A stretch of DNA of 64,000 nucleotides, from contig JAEXOR010000003.1 of assembly GCA_023439185.1 (NCBI GenBank), forward strand, positions 238,330-302,329. The letters are read 5' to 3'. Of this stretch, positions 43,885 through 52,384 are shown piece after piece. A model generated the notes under the pieces. The model was not told the DNA's origin. It did not search any database and worked only from the letters and a program-made list of their open reading frames with translations. Each line of letters starts with the position of its first letter. The first letter of the stretch is position 1. Position numbers and translations under genes: made by a program. The stretch comes from Bacillota bacterium. GTDB lineage: Bacteria; Bacillota; Desulfotomaculia; Desulfotomaculales; Desulfallaceae.

Positions 43885-45297
43885 TTATTTGCTGCTCAGA
43901 TATTCATGAATGGATTTGGCGGCGTTACGGCCCGCGCCCATGGCCAAAATAACGGTGGCCGCGCCGGTAACCACGTCGCCGCCGGCATATACGCCGGGCT
44001 TGGAGGTGGCGGCTTTATCGTCGGCCACAATGTTGCCGCGCTTGGTCAGTTCCAGGCCCTTGGTGGTCCTGGGCACCAGTGGGTTGGGGCCCTGGCCGAT
44101 GGCTACAACCACGGTGTCGATATCCATTAAGAATTCAGATCCTTTAATGGCAATAGGGCTGCGCCGTCCGGAAGCGTCGGGTTCGCCAAGCTCGTATTTC
44201 AGGCACTTCATGCCGGTGACCCAACCGTCTTCGCTCTGCACTATTTCTGTCGGGGAGGTCAGGAAAGCGAACTTGACGCCCTCTTCCTCGGCGTGTTCGG
44301 CTTCTTCTTTACGGGCCGGCAGTTCTTCGTGGGAACGGCGGTAAACAATCCAGGATTCCTCGGCGCCCAGGCGCAGTGCGGTACGGGCAGAGTCCATGGC
44401 CACGTTGCCGCCGCCCAGAACGGCTACCTTTTTGCCCAGTTTGATGGGTGTGTCCCAATCTGGGAACTGGTAAGCCTTCATCAGGTTGGTGCGGGTTAAA
44501 AATTCGTTGGCGGAATAAACACCGCAGGCGTTTTCTCCGGGGATATTCATGAAGTAAGGCAGGCCGGCGCCGGTGCCGATGAATACGGCGTCAAAGCCTT
44601 GCTCTTCCATCAGGGCGTCGACGGTGGTAAACTTGCCCACCACCGAGTTAACTTCTATTTCCACACCGATTTTTTTGAGGTTTTGAACTTCAGCCTGCAC
44701 CACGGCCTTGGGAAGTCTAAATTCGGGGATGCCGTACATCAGCACGCCGCCGGCCACGTGCAGGGCTTCAAACATAACCACTTTGTGACCCAGTTTGGCC
44801 AGGTCCGCGGCGCAGGTCAAACCGCCGGGGCCGGAACCGACAATGGCCACTCTTTTACCGGTTGGGGGGGCAACTTCAGGCACGTTCACACCGGTGGCAA
44901 GTTCCCAGTCGGCACAAAAGCGCTCAATACGTCCGATACCGACGGGCTCATGCTTTTTACCCAGGGTGCAGTATTTCTCGCACTGGTTCTCTTGGGGGCA
45001 AACCCGGCCGCATACCGCGGGCAGCGCGTTCTTTTCTTTGATTTTGGAGATGGCGCCGGCAAAATTACCTTCCGCGGCCAGCGCGATAAATGCCGGTATG
45101 TCCACTTCAACGGGACAGCCCTGGCGACATGGTTCCTTTTTGCACTGCAGGCAGCGCTTGGCTTCGTCAATGACCGTTTCCTGGGTATAACCGGTGGCCA
45201 CTTCACTGAAGTTCTTGGCCCTTAAAATGGGATCCTGAGCCGGCATGGGATTCTTGTTCGGCTTAATTTCTTTTTTGGGTTTCTTAGCTTCAGTCAT
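43885..45297 (-). CDS. nfnB: NfnB-type NADPH:ferredoxin transhydrogenase subunit (GltD-like flavoprotein)
   Basis: 470 residues. Two N-terminal 4Fe-4S motifs (CLQCKKEPCRQGCPVEV and CGRVCPQENQCEKYC), FAD site AIVGSGPGGLTCAADLA, and NADP site VLGGGNVAMDSARTALRLGA. Often annotated as glutamate synthase small chain, but no large chain is nearby and the preceding gene is NfnA-like, so the electron-bifurcating NADH-dependent ferredoxin:NADP oxidoreductase is the better call. The ATG overlaps the nfnA stop (TAATG). Confidence 0.85.
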   Translation of the reverse strand: MTEAKKPKKEIKPNKNPMPAQDPILRAKNFSEVATGYTQETVIDEAKRCLQCKKEPCRQGCPVEVDIPAFIALAAEGNFAGAISKIKEKNALPAVCGRVCPQENQCEKYCTLGKKHEPVGIGRIERFCADWELATGVNVPEVAPPTGKRVAIVGSGPGGLTCAADLAKLGHKVVMFEALHVAGGVLMYGIPEFRLPKAVVQAEVQNLKKIGVEIEVNSVVGKFTTVDALMEEQGFDAVFIGTGAGLPYFMNIPGENACGVYSANEFLTRTNLMKAYQFPDWDTPIKLGKKVAVLGGGNVAMDSARTALRLGAEESWIVYRRSHEELPARKEEAEHAEEEGVKFAFLTSPTEIVQSEDGWVTGMKCLKYELGEPDASGRRSPIAIKGSEFLMDIDTVVVAIGQGPNPLVPRTTKGLELTKRGNIVADDKAATSKPGVYAGGDVVTGAATVILAMGAGRNAAKSIHEYLSSK

Positions 45298-46157
45298 TAT
45301 TTAGCACCTCCGCATCCGGAACCACATTTGCACTCGTGATGTTCCATAGCTTGTTGTTCTTTGTCCCTGAAAATGCCGCCGCGCCGGCCAAGCTCAAACC
45401 AGTCCACATCATGGCCGTCAAATTCGGGCCCGTCCACGCAGACAAACTTGGTGGTGCCGGCGATGGAAACCCGGCAGCAGCCGCACATGCCGGTGCCGTC
45501 CACCATTACCGCGTTCAGGCTGACGATGGTTTTAACGCCGTATTCCTTGGTCAGGTTGCAAACGGCTCTCATCATGGGCTGGGGTCCGATGGCCAGCACC
45601 AGGGGGATGTTTTCCTTGCCCTTGGCCTCGATGACTTCCTTCAGGACGTCGGTGACGAAGCCTTTGCGCACATAGCTGCCGTCGTCGGTGGTGACCAGCA
45701 GTTCCGAACAGGCTTCGCGCATTTTGTCTTCCCAGAAAAGCAGTTCGCCGGTACGGGAACCGATAATGCCGATGACATGGTTGCCCGCCTCTTTAAGGTC
45801 GCGGGCAATGGGATGCACGGGGGCGATGCCCACGCCGCCGCCCACCACTACCACGGGACCGTTAAACTTCTCAATATGCGAAGGCTCGCCCAGGGGGCCG
45901 ACAAAATCCAGGATGGTGTCGCCCGCATTCATTTGGCCCAGTTGAGTGGTTGATTTACCCACTTCCTGGAACACAATGGTAATGGTGCCTTTCTCCCGAT
46001 CGTAATCGGCAATGGTCAGCGGAATGCGTTCGCCTTCCTGGTGGATGCGAAGGATGATGAATTGACCGGCTTTACAGCTTTTGGCAACTTTAGGCGCTTC
46101 AACGACAAATTCTTTGATGATTGGTGAGAATTCTTTTTTCTCTAAGATTTTGAACAT
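45297..46157 (-). CDS. nfnA: NfnA-type NADH-binding transhydrogenase subunit
   Basis: 286 residues, ATG behind GAGGGG. Ferredoxin-reductase fold: FAD-binding RIHQEGERIPLTIADYD, NAD-binding VVVGGGVGIAPVHPIARDL, and a [2Fe-2S] site GTGMCGCCRVS with a downstream FVCVDGPEFDGHDVDW. The C-terminus is Cys-rich (HHECKCGSGCGG), an oddity of unknown role. With NfnB it couples NADH and reduced ferredoxin oxidation to NADP reduction, which fits ferredoxin-rich anaerobic metabolism. Confidence 0.85.
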   Translation of the reverse strand: MFKILEKKEFSPIIKEFVVEAPKVAKSCKAGQFIILRIHQEGERIPLTIADYDREKGTITIVFQEVGKSTTQLGQMNAGDTILDFVGPLGEPSHIEKFNGPVVVVGGGVGIAPVHPIARDLKEAGNHVIGIIGSRTGELLFWEDKMREACSELLVTTDDGSYVRKGFVTDVLKEVIEAKGKENIPLVLAIGPQPMMRAVCNLTKEYGVKTIVSLNAVMVDGTGMCGCCRVSIAGTTKFVCVDGPEFDGHDVDWFELGRRGGIFRDKEQQAMEHHECKCGSGCGGAK

Positions 46158-46323
46158 CGTTAAACTTTTCCCCTCCTCTGTGAGATTTTTTGCGAAGACA
46201 CACTTATCTCTTTATTTCTAGGCCAAGCATATGATTCCTTCTGCAATGTGCACTAATGAGCGAAATAATGAACAAATTTTTGATAAAAGCCGGGTGAGAG
46301 GGCGTTGGGTTCCCGTAAAAACA

Positions 46324-46363
46324 GCAAAAATAAAACGCCTGTGATGAGGTTCTCACAGACGTT
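46324..46363 (-). terminator. Intrinsic terminator of nusB
   Basis: On the minus strand AACGTCTGTGA, loop, TCACAGGCGTT, then TTATTTTT; one mismatch in an 11-bp stem. It starts 4 nt after the nusB stop. The 46158-46323 spacer beyond it must contain the nfnA promoter; no clear elements picked. Confidence 0.88.
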
Positions 46364-46367
46364 GATG

Positions 46368-46784
46368 CTACAGTCTTGTTTGTTCTTGTTTTTCCTGGAT
46401 CACTTTGCCTAAAATGCCGTTAATAAATTTGCTTGATTGTTCGCCGCAATATTTTTTGGCTATTTCAACCGCTTCGTTAATGGAGACATTGTAAGGCGTC
46501 TCCGTTTCGTGAAAAATCTCGTACAAGGCCATCCGCATGATGCTGCGGTCCACCGCGGCGATGCGTTCCAGTTTCCAGTCGCGGCTTAAACGGCTTATTT
46601 CGTTATCCAGTTCAGGCAGATTGGCCAAAGTCCCCGAAACCAAATGTCGGGCAAAATCCAAGTCCTGATCTTCAATCTTAAATTTTTCCCGCAAGTTTTC
46701 AAAAGCATCGTCCATTGCCATTTTTCCCACATCAACCTGGTAAAGCACCTGCATTGCGGACTCCCTGGCTTTTCTCCTGCTCAT
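46368..46784 (-). CDS. nusB: Transcription antitermination protein NusB
   Basis: 138 residues. RRKARESAMQVLYQVD at the N-terminus and the C-terminal NEAVEIAKKYCGEQSSKFINGILGK pattern are characteristic. It binds boxA RNA with NusE during rRNA transcription. Confidence 0.95.
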   Translation of the reverse strand: MSRRKARESAMQVLYQVDVGKMAMDDAFENLREKFKIEDQDLDFARHLVSGTLANLPELDNEISRLSRDWKLERIAAVDRSIMRMALYEIFHETETPYNVSINEAVEIAKKYCGEQSSKFINGILGKVIQEKQEQTRL

Positions 46785-46797
46785 ATGGTATCTTTCG

Positions 46798-47016
46798 TCA
46801 CCTTTCCCCCAGCAAACGCAAAATCCTTTCCTTTATATCCACCCGGTCGTCAAGCTGTTTGCCTGCCAGATAGCCCAAAACCACGCATACGGCTACAAAA
46901 AACGTTTTTATAACACCGAATATGATAATAGAAACACCCAAGGTCAATCCGGCCGCCGCACCAATTATTTTGCCCCGGTGCAGGGTAATCCATTCCATGA
47001 AAAAAAGTTTGTCCAT
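46798..47016 (-). CDS. DUF2273 small membrane protein
   Basis: 72 residues from ATG 47016 (GTG 47025 also in frame). Two hydrophobic helices (about 15-60) and a charged tail. DUF2273 proteins accompany amaP and asp23 in Firmicutes and are thought to join the same envelope-stress complex. Confidence 0.8.
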   Translation of the reverse strand: MDKLFFMEWITLHRGKIIGAAAGLTLGVSIIIFGVIKTFFVAVCVVLGYLAGKQLDDRVDIKERILRLLGER

Positions 47017-47027
47017 ACCGGGCACCC

Positions 47028-47561
47028 CTACTCCACCCTGTTTTTGCGGCTGGTGAAGCTTTCCACAGCCACCCGCACTTCGTGGACCGCGATGCCGGCC
47101 ACGTTTAATATATTATCCCTGACCTGCCGCTGAATGTCCTTGGACAGCTCCGGAACATTGATATCAGGTGCGACCGAGATTTTCATCTGCATATTAATTC
47201 CCTTGGGGGCTGATACAACCCTGGCCCGGACGTCCCTGACTCCTTTAATGGGAGAAACAACATTTTCAGCCAGCGATTCTATGGCCGGCAGAGAAACGCG
47301 CACGTCACCAAGCTCACCGTCTTGCACCACGGCCTGTTTCTTACGCTCGATAACTAATCCTTTCCAAAACAAACGCACACCGAAAATTACGTACAGTCCG
47401 GTTAGAATCCACAGGATTTCCAGTTGTTCCGGCAAAGCAGCCTCATTGAATAATATATTGATCGGTTCCCGCCAACCGGAGAAAAAAGCTGCCACCGCCA
47501 GAAACAGCAGTGTTAATGTAAACGTGTACAGTAATAGTATGCCACGATCAAACGGCCCCAT
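47028..47561 (-). CDS. amaP: Alkaline shock response membrane anchor protein AmaP
   Basis: 177 residues. Two N-terminal transmembrane helices (about 8-30 and 47-67), then a soluble Asp23-like domain (KGVRDVRARVVSAPKGINMQ, then SKDIQRQVRDNILNVAGIAV). AmaP tethers Asp23 to the membrane in staphylococci. Confidence 0.85.
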   Translation of the reverse strand: MGPFDRGILLLYTFTLTLLFLAVAAFFSGWREPINILFNEAALPEQLEILWILTGLYVIFGVRLFWKGLVIERKKQAVVQDGELGDVRVSLPAIESLAENVVSPIKGVRDVRARVVSAPKGINMQMKISVAPDINVPELSKDIQRQVRDNILNVAGIAVHEVRVAVESFTSRKNRVE

Positions 47562-47590
47562 AACGATTTTTCCCCCATTACCGGAATGCG

Positions 47591-47992
47591 TTATTTTACC
47601 CTGGTTTCCTCCTCGACGGTTTCATTTGCAAATGCCACGCCCTGGACATTCACATTAACCTCGACTACCTTCAAGCCGGTCATCTTTTCAATGGAGGTTT
47701 TTACTGCGCTCTGGATATTGGCTGCCACGTCGGGAATGCGTGAACCGTAATCAACAATAACGGAAAGATCGACGGCGGTCTCTGTTTCGCCAACTTCAAC
47801 TTTTACGCCCTTGGATAAATTCTTGCGTCCCAGACGTTCCGCGATACCGCCCACGACACCGCCGCTCATACCGGATACACCTGCTACTTCGGTGGCGGCA
47901 AGCCCGGCGATGATGCGCACCACTTCATCCGCTACGCGTATGGAGCCGAGGCTGTTTTTTTCTTCTCGTACGTTAATATCCTGTTGTTCCAC
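47591..47992 (-). CDS. Asp23/Gls24 family envelope stress protein
   Basis: 133 residues, GTG behind AAAGGAGG. SIRVADEVVRIIAGLAATEV, VSGMSGG and VDLSVIVDYGSRIPDVAANI are family hallmarks. It forms a module with AmaP and DUF2273 ahead of nusB, an arrangement common in clostridia. Confidence 0.9.
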   Translation of the reverse strand: MEQQDINVREEKNSLGSIRVADEVVRIIAGLAATEVAGVSGMSGGVVGGIAERLGRKNLSKGVKVEVGETETAVDLSVIVDYGSRIPDVAANIQSAVKTSIEKMTGLKVVEVNVNVQGVAFANETVEEETRVK

Positions 47993-48033
47993 ACTATAAC
48001 CTCCTTTTCGAAGTTTAATACATTATACCAAAC

Positions 48034-48063
48034 CAGGAAAAATACCGCAATTAACTGCGGTAT
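48034..48063 (-). terminator. Intrinsic terminator of the spoIIIA operon
   Basis: On the minus strand AAATACCGCA, a 6-nt loop, TGCGGTATTT, then TT. It follows the spoIIIAH stop by about 40 nt. The T tail is short. Confidence 0.8.
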
Positions 48064-48102
48064 TTGAGAAAATTTAAATTGGTGGCGGTATGCCTTATTA
48101 AT

Positions 48103-48726
48103 TTAAGAAACGGGCCTTGTGATCAGGATAATGTTTTCTCCGTCCACGCCGGTGTTTTTAGAGACCATTTCAACGATACCGGCCTGGTCCTCCGCGGTGG
48201 CCGGACCGTCGCCTTCCTGGACCACCACGGTTACCGTCCGGCCGTCCAGGAAAACAGCGGCGTCACTGTAACCTTTGGCCCGGATCAGGCTTTCCAGTTC
48301 CATTTCCTTGGAAATGCTGCTGCTGAGACTGAGGAGCCTTTCATGAGCCGTTTTGCGAATTTCTTCGTCCGCGTCCGGGGAAGCCAGCACTTCGCGCATG
48401 GTTTCCATCTCCATGCCCCGGGCCCGTTCCCTTTCCATGCGGTATTCCATAAAATATTCCGAACTGCTGCGTTGTCCGGAGGATGGGTTTTCAACTGGGA
48501 CGGGATCGTCTTGCAGCGTGTAATCAACCGGTGTGCCGCCTCCCAGAGGTTTGCTGCTCTCCAGGGCGGCCTCTCTGTCTGAGGTGACGGAAGCGGCCGG
48601 TTTGTCACGCCAATTGGACAGTTTTTCAGTCAGGCCGCTAAACCCCAGGACGCAAAACGCAATCCCGGCCAACGCCAACAGGGCTAGAGCGATGTCGGTG
48701 CGCTTGATTTTAATGACCTTGATCAA
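48103..48726 (-). CDS. spoIIIAH: Stage III sporulation protein AH
   Basis: 207 residues from TTG 48726, 5 nt behind GAGGTG; a GTG at 48735 lies inside that site. One N-terminal membrane helix (TDIALALLALAGIAFCVLGF), a helical linker and the C-terminal ring-building domain (GYSDAAVFLDGRTVTVVVQ). It is the mother-cell channel protein that meets SpoIIQ across the forespore space. It overlaps spoIIIAG. Confidence 0.9.
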   Translation of the reverse strand: MIKVIKIKRTDIALALLALAGIAFCVLGFSGLTEKLSNWRDKPAASVTSDREAALESSKPLGGGTPVDYTLQDDPVPVENPSSGQRSSSEYFMEYRMERERARGMEMETMREVLASPDADEEIRKTAHERLLSLSSSISKEMELESLIRAKGYSDAAVFLDGRTVTVVVQEGDGPATAEDQAGIVEMVSKNTGVDGENIILITRPVS

Positions 48727-49333
48727 ATGAATCACCTCTTTTCATATTCATCACCGCAATTTTGTGTGGCTGAATGCCCAGTGACACCTGCACAGCCCGG
48801 AACAGGCCCGCTTTTACCGCGGGCTCCCCGGCTCCCTCGGCCACCACCAGCACCCCGGCCACTTCCGGGGCCACTTCCCGGCTGATCACCGGTTTTTCCA
48901 GACCCTGCCCTTCGCCGGTGATTACCACGGTGCTGGTACCGGTGTTTTCCGTTATTTCTCTTGTGCCGCCGTTCTGGTCCTCTTCAACGGTTTTTTTAAT
49001 GCCGCTATCGTTATTGGTGGCGAAATCGTTGTATGTGGAAGTGGCCAGCTGAACAGCAACCTCAACCCGTCCGGCGCCGGCGATTTGTTCAAGCATCCGC
49101 TGCAATCCGGCGGCTATTTCCCTTTCTTCCGCGGTCATTATTGAGCTGGCTGTTGAATAAACCGTGCTTTCCCGGCCGGATAACTGAGTGTCTGCGTGGT
49201 TCCTGCCTGTTTCCGCCATCGTATCGCCGGATCCCGAGCCACCCAACAGCATTAGTGTAATACCCAACAGCACCGCGCCCATCAGGAGCCAGAACTTTTT
49301 GTTCCCGGGATTTAACAAGTCCCCCCGGTTCAT
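48710..49333 (-). CDS. spoIIIAG: Stage III sporulation protein AG
   Basis: 207 residues from ATG 49333 (6 nt behind GAGGTG; upstream ATG 49339 and GTG 49342 are alternatives). One membrane helix (FWLLMGAVLLGITLMLLGG), then the ring domain beginning LQRMLEQIAGAGRVEVAVQL. AG forms a 30-mer ring in the feeding-tube complex. Confidence 0.9.
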   Translation of the reverse strand: MNRGDLLNPGNKKFWLLMGAVLLGITLMLLGGSGSGDTMAETGRNHADTQLSGRESTVYSTASSIMTAEEREIAAGLQRMLEQIAGAGRVEVAVQLATSTYNDFATNNDSGIKKTVEEDQNGGTREITENTGTSTVVITGEGQGLEKPVISREVAPEVAGVLVVAEGAGEPAVKAGLFRAVQVSLGIQPHKIAVMNMKRGDSFDQGH

Positions 49334-49352
49334 GAGCATCACCTCGTAATGG

Positions 49353-49997
49353 TTATTGAAACTTAATTTTCACCTGCTCCGGGCGCAGGTTGTAGAAATT
49401 GGCCATCACACCGGTTAGATCGGAGGCGGCCCGCATTTCAGCCGCAGACGGTTTTGCGTCGGCGCTGTCGCGTGTTTTTTCATCCGGGGCGCCGATGATT
49501 ACCGGCTGGATGTCCTGCCCGCCGAATTCACTTTTGCCCGCGCCGGTTGATGTGGGTGGCTTAGTTTCTCCTCCGGAACAGAATACCGTAATGCTGTCGA
49601 TCTCACTGGTGTCCTCCCGCAGCGTTACGCTGGCGTCCACCGCATGCAGGTCGTTGTTTAGCGCCGCCAGGGACATTACCTGCCGCTCAATGCCCCGGCT
49701 GTACTGCTGCGCCGCTTCCAGGCGGTTGGCCTCCGATATGGATTGTCCCGCCGCCATAATATCGTCCAGCGGTACCGGATTGTAAGCTTCAAAGGTTCCG
49801 GTTACACCGGGTATATCCCGGAGCAGGTCGCCGCCCAGCACTCCGTTGACGGTCTGCAGCACAGCCACGATGATTAACAGACCCATCACCATCTTTACAT
49901 AACGGCGCATGTCTCCCAGGGGCAGCAACATTTCCAGAAACACCGCCAGGATGACGATTACCACAATGGTTTGAATTAATTGACGCAGTATGTCCAT
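49353..49997 (-). CDS. spoIIIAF: Stage III sporulation protein AF
   Basis: 214 residues. Two N-terminal membrane helices (about 8-50, with LLPLGDMRRYVKMVMGLLI between), then a soluble domain of the secretin-ring fold. The ATG follows AGCGGGGGG. Confidence 0.88.
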   Translation of the reverse strand: MDILRQLIQTIVVIVILAVFLEMLLPLGDMRRYVKMVMGLLIIVAVLQTVNGVLGGDLLRDIPGVTGTFEAYNPVPLDDIMAAGQSISEANRLEAAQQYSRGIERQVMSLAALNNDLHAVDASVTLREDTSEIDSITVFCSGGETKPPTSTGAGKSEFGGQDIQPVIIGAPDEKTRDSADAKPSAAEMRAASDLTGVMANFYNLRPEQVKIKFQ

Positions 49998-50015
49998 GGC
50001 AGCCCCCCGCTGTCT

Positions 50016-51200
50016 TTAGTGCAGCATCACAGTGATGTTGCCCATGCCCACCACAATGGCAATGGTGAAAAAGAACAGCAGCCCCACTGTGGCGACGGCG
50101 GCAAAAATGGTAATCAGGTTGTTGCCCAGGGCGTTTAAACAGTCACTGATGTTGTCCTCGCCCACGGGCTGGATAATGGCGCCGGCCAGCTTGTAGATAA
50201 AGGCCATGGTGATGATCTTAACCAGCGGGACCACCACTATCAGGGCTATAATCAGGACCCCGGCGATGCCCACAGCGTTTTTAATCAGCAGCGACGAGCC
50301 GATAATCGCCCCCAGGGCGTCGCTGAACACTCCGCCCACTACGGGGATGAAAGTACCGGTGGCAAATTTGGCGGTGCGGTAAGTCAGGCTGTCGCCCACC
50401 GCGCCCGCCACCCCCTGGATAGCCATTATCCCCAGGAAAATGGTGCTCATAAAGCCCATTAGACCCATGGCCACCCCTTTAAGCAGCCCCGCGAACCTGG
50501 AAACCTGAAACTCGCTGGACAGATTGCTGACGATTTCCAAAACGGCGGCAAAGAAAATCAGGGGCAGTACTATATTCTTAATAATGGTCCCGAAGGCCGT
50601 AATGCTGATAAAAACCAGGGGATGAAATATGGCCGCCGAAGTGATGCCGCCCACCGCCACCAGCAAGGTCAGCAACAGGGGCATCAGCGCCTGCATGAAC
50701 ACCACCATTTTGTCCACCACTTCCCGACCCAGTTGAACGGCCAGTCCGAAGGAACCAACCGCTATGGTCACCAGCACCATGAAAGCCACCATGTGGGTAA
50801 GCTGCCCGGTGGTACCCTTCTCAAAAGCGCCGGTCAGGTTATGCAGCAACGCGCAAATAATAGCCAGCACCACCAGTTTGGCCAGCAGAGCGGAATTGGC
50901 CACCACTTCCCGGAAAATATATTGCAAAGCATTGTTGAAGATTTCCCCGGGCTGCATTGAAATATCACCCTTGGCTATTCCGGCCACCAGCGATTTAATG
51001 TCGCTGTCCGGCAGCGCTTCCTTGATCTCCATATCCATCCGGTTTACCAGGCGCTGCATTTCCGCCATATCAAGGTCGTTGACCCGGTTGTCCCACCCGG
51101 CGGCGGATTCCTGTTCAGCCGCCATAGCCGGGACCGGAGTTGAGATTAAAAAAATGAATAATACCAGGAGGACCCTCGTTATTTTCCGAGCCGCAGACAG
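50016..51200 (-). CDS. spoIIIAE: Stage III sporulation protein AE
   Basis: 394 residues if translated from a CTG at 51200, 5-7 nt behind AAAGGGGGG. From there a clear signal peptide (two basic residues, VLLVLFIFLISTPVPAMA) precedes the multi-helix membrane domain. The first ATG (51125) falls at the signal-peptide cleavage site, has no ribosome-binding site and would leave 369 residues, shorter than the ~399 of Bacillus. ATT 51206 is another non-standard option. SpoIIIAE is the polytopic, permease-like channel subunit. Confidence 0.9.
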   Translation of the reverse strand: MSAARKITRVLLVLFIFLISTPVPAMAAEQESAAGWDNRVNDLDMAEMQRLVNRMDMEIKEALPDSDIKSLVAGIAKGDISMQPGEIFNNALQYIFREVVANSALLAKLVVLAIICALLHNLTGAFEKGTTGQLTHMVAFMVLVTIAVGSFGLAVQLGREVVDKMVVFMQALMPLLLTLLVAVGGITSAAIFHPLVFISITAFGTIIKNIVLPLIFFAAVLEIVSNLSSEFQVSRFAGLLKGVAMGLMGFMSTIFLGIMAIQGVAGAVGDSLTYRTAKFATGTFIPVVGGVFSDALGAIIGSSLLIKNAVGIAGVLIIALIVVVPLVKIITMAFIYKLAGAIIQPVGEDNISDCLNALGNNLITIFAAVATVGLLFFFTIAIVVGMGNITVMLH

Positions 51201-51216
51201 GATAATCCCCCCTTTG

Positions 51217-51603
51217 TCACGGCACCAGCCGCAGCAGCGCCTGCAGTACGGCTACCACGATGGGCACCGCCAGCACCAGCACCAGCACCTTGGCGGCCAG
51301 TTCCACTTTGACGGCGATGGCTCCCTGGTCGGCGTCACGGCAGATCTGGGCGATGAAGTCTGCTATGTAGGCGATACCGATAATTTTCAACAGTGTGCCC
51401 AGGTAAACCGAGCTGATGTTGGCCTGTCCCGCCAACTGGCGCAAAACATCTACCACCGCCCCTATTTTGGTCAGCACCAGCAGGAATATGACGACGCCGA
51501 CGAATATGCTCAGCAGCATGGCCAGGGGCGGTTTATAAGATTTCAGGACCATTGCCAGCACCGCGCCGGTCAGGGCGATACCGGCAATTTGCATAATATC
51601 CAT
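51217..51603 (-). CDS. spoIIIAD: Stage III sporulation protein AD
   Basis: 128 residues from ATG 51603, giving the usual short lead into IMQIAGIALTGAVLAMVLK; GTG 51615 is also in frame. Four transmembrane helices. Small membrane subunit beside AC and AE. Confidence 0.9.
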   Translation of the reverse strand: MDIMQIAGIALTGAVLAMVLKSYKPPLAMLLSIFVGVVIFLLVLTKIGAVVDVLRQLAGQANISSVYLGTLLKIIGIAYIADFIAQICRDADQGAIAVKVELAAKVLVLVLAVPIVVAVLQALLRLVP

Positions 51604-51615
51604 GCCGCCACCCAC

Positions 51616-51819
51616 CTAAAAAAGTTTGAAAACCGATTTTACCTCGTCGAAAAGAGTGCCCAGCATCTGGATGACCATTACCAGCACCACGGCGATACCG
51701 GTTATGGTGACCGCCAGGCCGTAGTCCTCCTTGCCGGAGTTCTTCAGGACCATGCTGGCCACAGCCACCAGGATACCGATGCCGGCGATTTTAAAGATTA
51801 GATCAATGTTTTGGCCCAT
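51616..51819 (-). CDS. spoIIIAC: Stage III sporulation protein AC
   Basis: 67 residues, two transmembrane helices (IDLIFKIAGIGILVAVASMV and the GLAVTITGIAVVLVMVIQML segment). Length and sequence are typical of SpoIIIAC. ATG behind AAAGGAGG. Confidence 0.92.
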   Translation of the reverse strand: MGQNIDLIFKIAGIGILVAVASMVLKNSGKEDYGLAVTITGIAVVLVMVIQMLGTLFDEVKSVFKLF

Positions 51820-51840
51820 TGTTACGCCTCCTTTAAATTC

Positions 51841-51866
51841 AGTAGTCAGGAGTCAGAATTCAGTAG
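51841..51866. repeat. Dispersed short repeat, copy at the spoIIIAB stop
   Basis: AGTAGTCAGGAGTCAGAATT and CAGTAG. It shares AGTCAGGAGTCAGAATTCAG with 31567-31592 and covers the stop codon of spoIIIAB, so it sits exactly at the gene end. Confidence 0.8.
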
Positions 51867-52378
51867 AGTGCCAGTACGATAATCAGTCCGCCCAGGAGAC
51901 CCACGTAGTTCCACAGCTTGACGTTCTTGGCCGCCGTTTCCTCGGCCCGGGCCTGGGCCATTTTAAGCTGCTCCAGGGTCAGGCGCAGGTGTTTGACCTG
52001 GTTTTCCCGGTCGGAAAGGCCCAGGTTGTGGCCCAGGCTGTTTAAAATCGACAGATCGCCCCGGTCCAGGGTACTGACGGCACGGTAACTTTGCAGTGCC
52101 GTGCTCCACGCCTCCCTGGCCGAAGTGCCGCGGGCGGTTTTCAATTCCTTTGCCGCATGGTCGAAAAAAAGCGAAACCCCGGGGTCCACCCTTTCGGCGA
52201 TGCCGGCCAGCGCATCCGGTAGCGGGGTGGCGGCGTAAGTGACTTCCGTCTCCAGCATCTGCAGCGCGGCGATGAATTGTCTGAGTTCCACCGGGCGACG
52301 GGCGTAGTTTCCGGATACGTGCCAGCCGGCGTAACCACAGGCCGATACCAGCATTAAAGCCCCCATTAATTTGAACAT
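51860..52378 (-). CDS. spoIIIAB: Stage III sporulation protein AB
   Basis: 172 residues. N-terminal membrane helix, helical soluble domain resembling the GspF cytoplasmic fold (LRQFIAALQMLETEVTYAAT), and a C-terminal membrane helix. It sits 6 nt after spoIIIAA. Confidence 0.9.
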   Translation of the reverse strand: MFKLMGALMLVSACGYAGWHVSGNYARRPVELRQFIAALQMLETEVTYAATPLPDALAGIAERVDPGVSLFFDHAAKELKTARGTSAREAWSTALQSYRAVSTLDRGDLSILNSLGHNLGLSDRENQVKHLRLTLEQLKMAQARAEETAAKNVKLWNYVGLLGGLIIVLALY

Positions 52379-52384
52379 GGTTGT

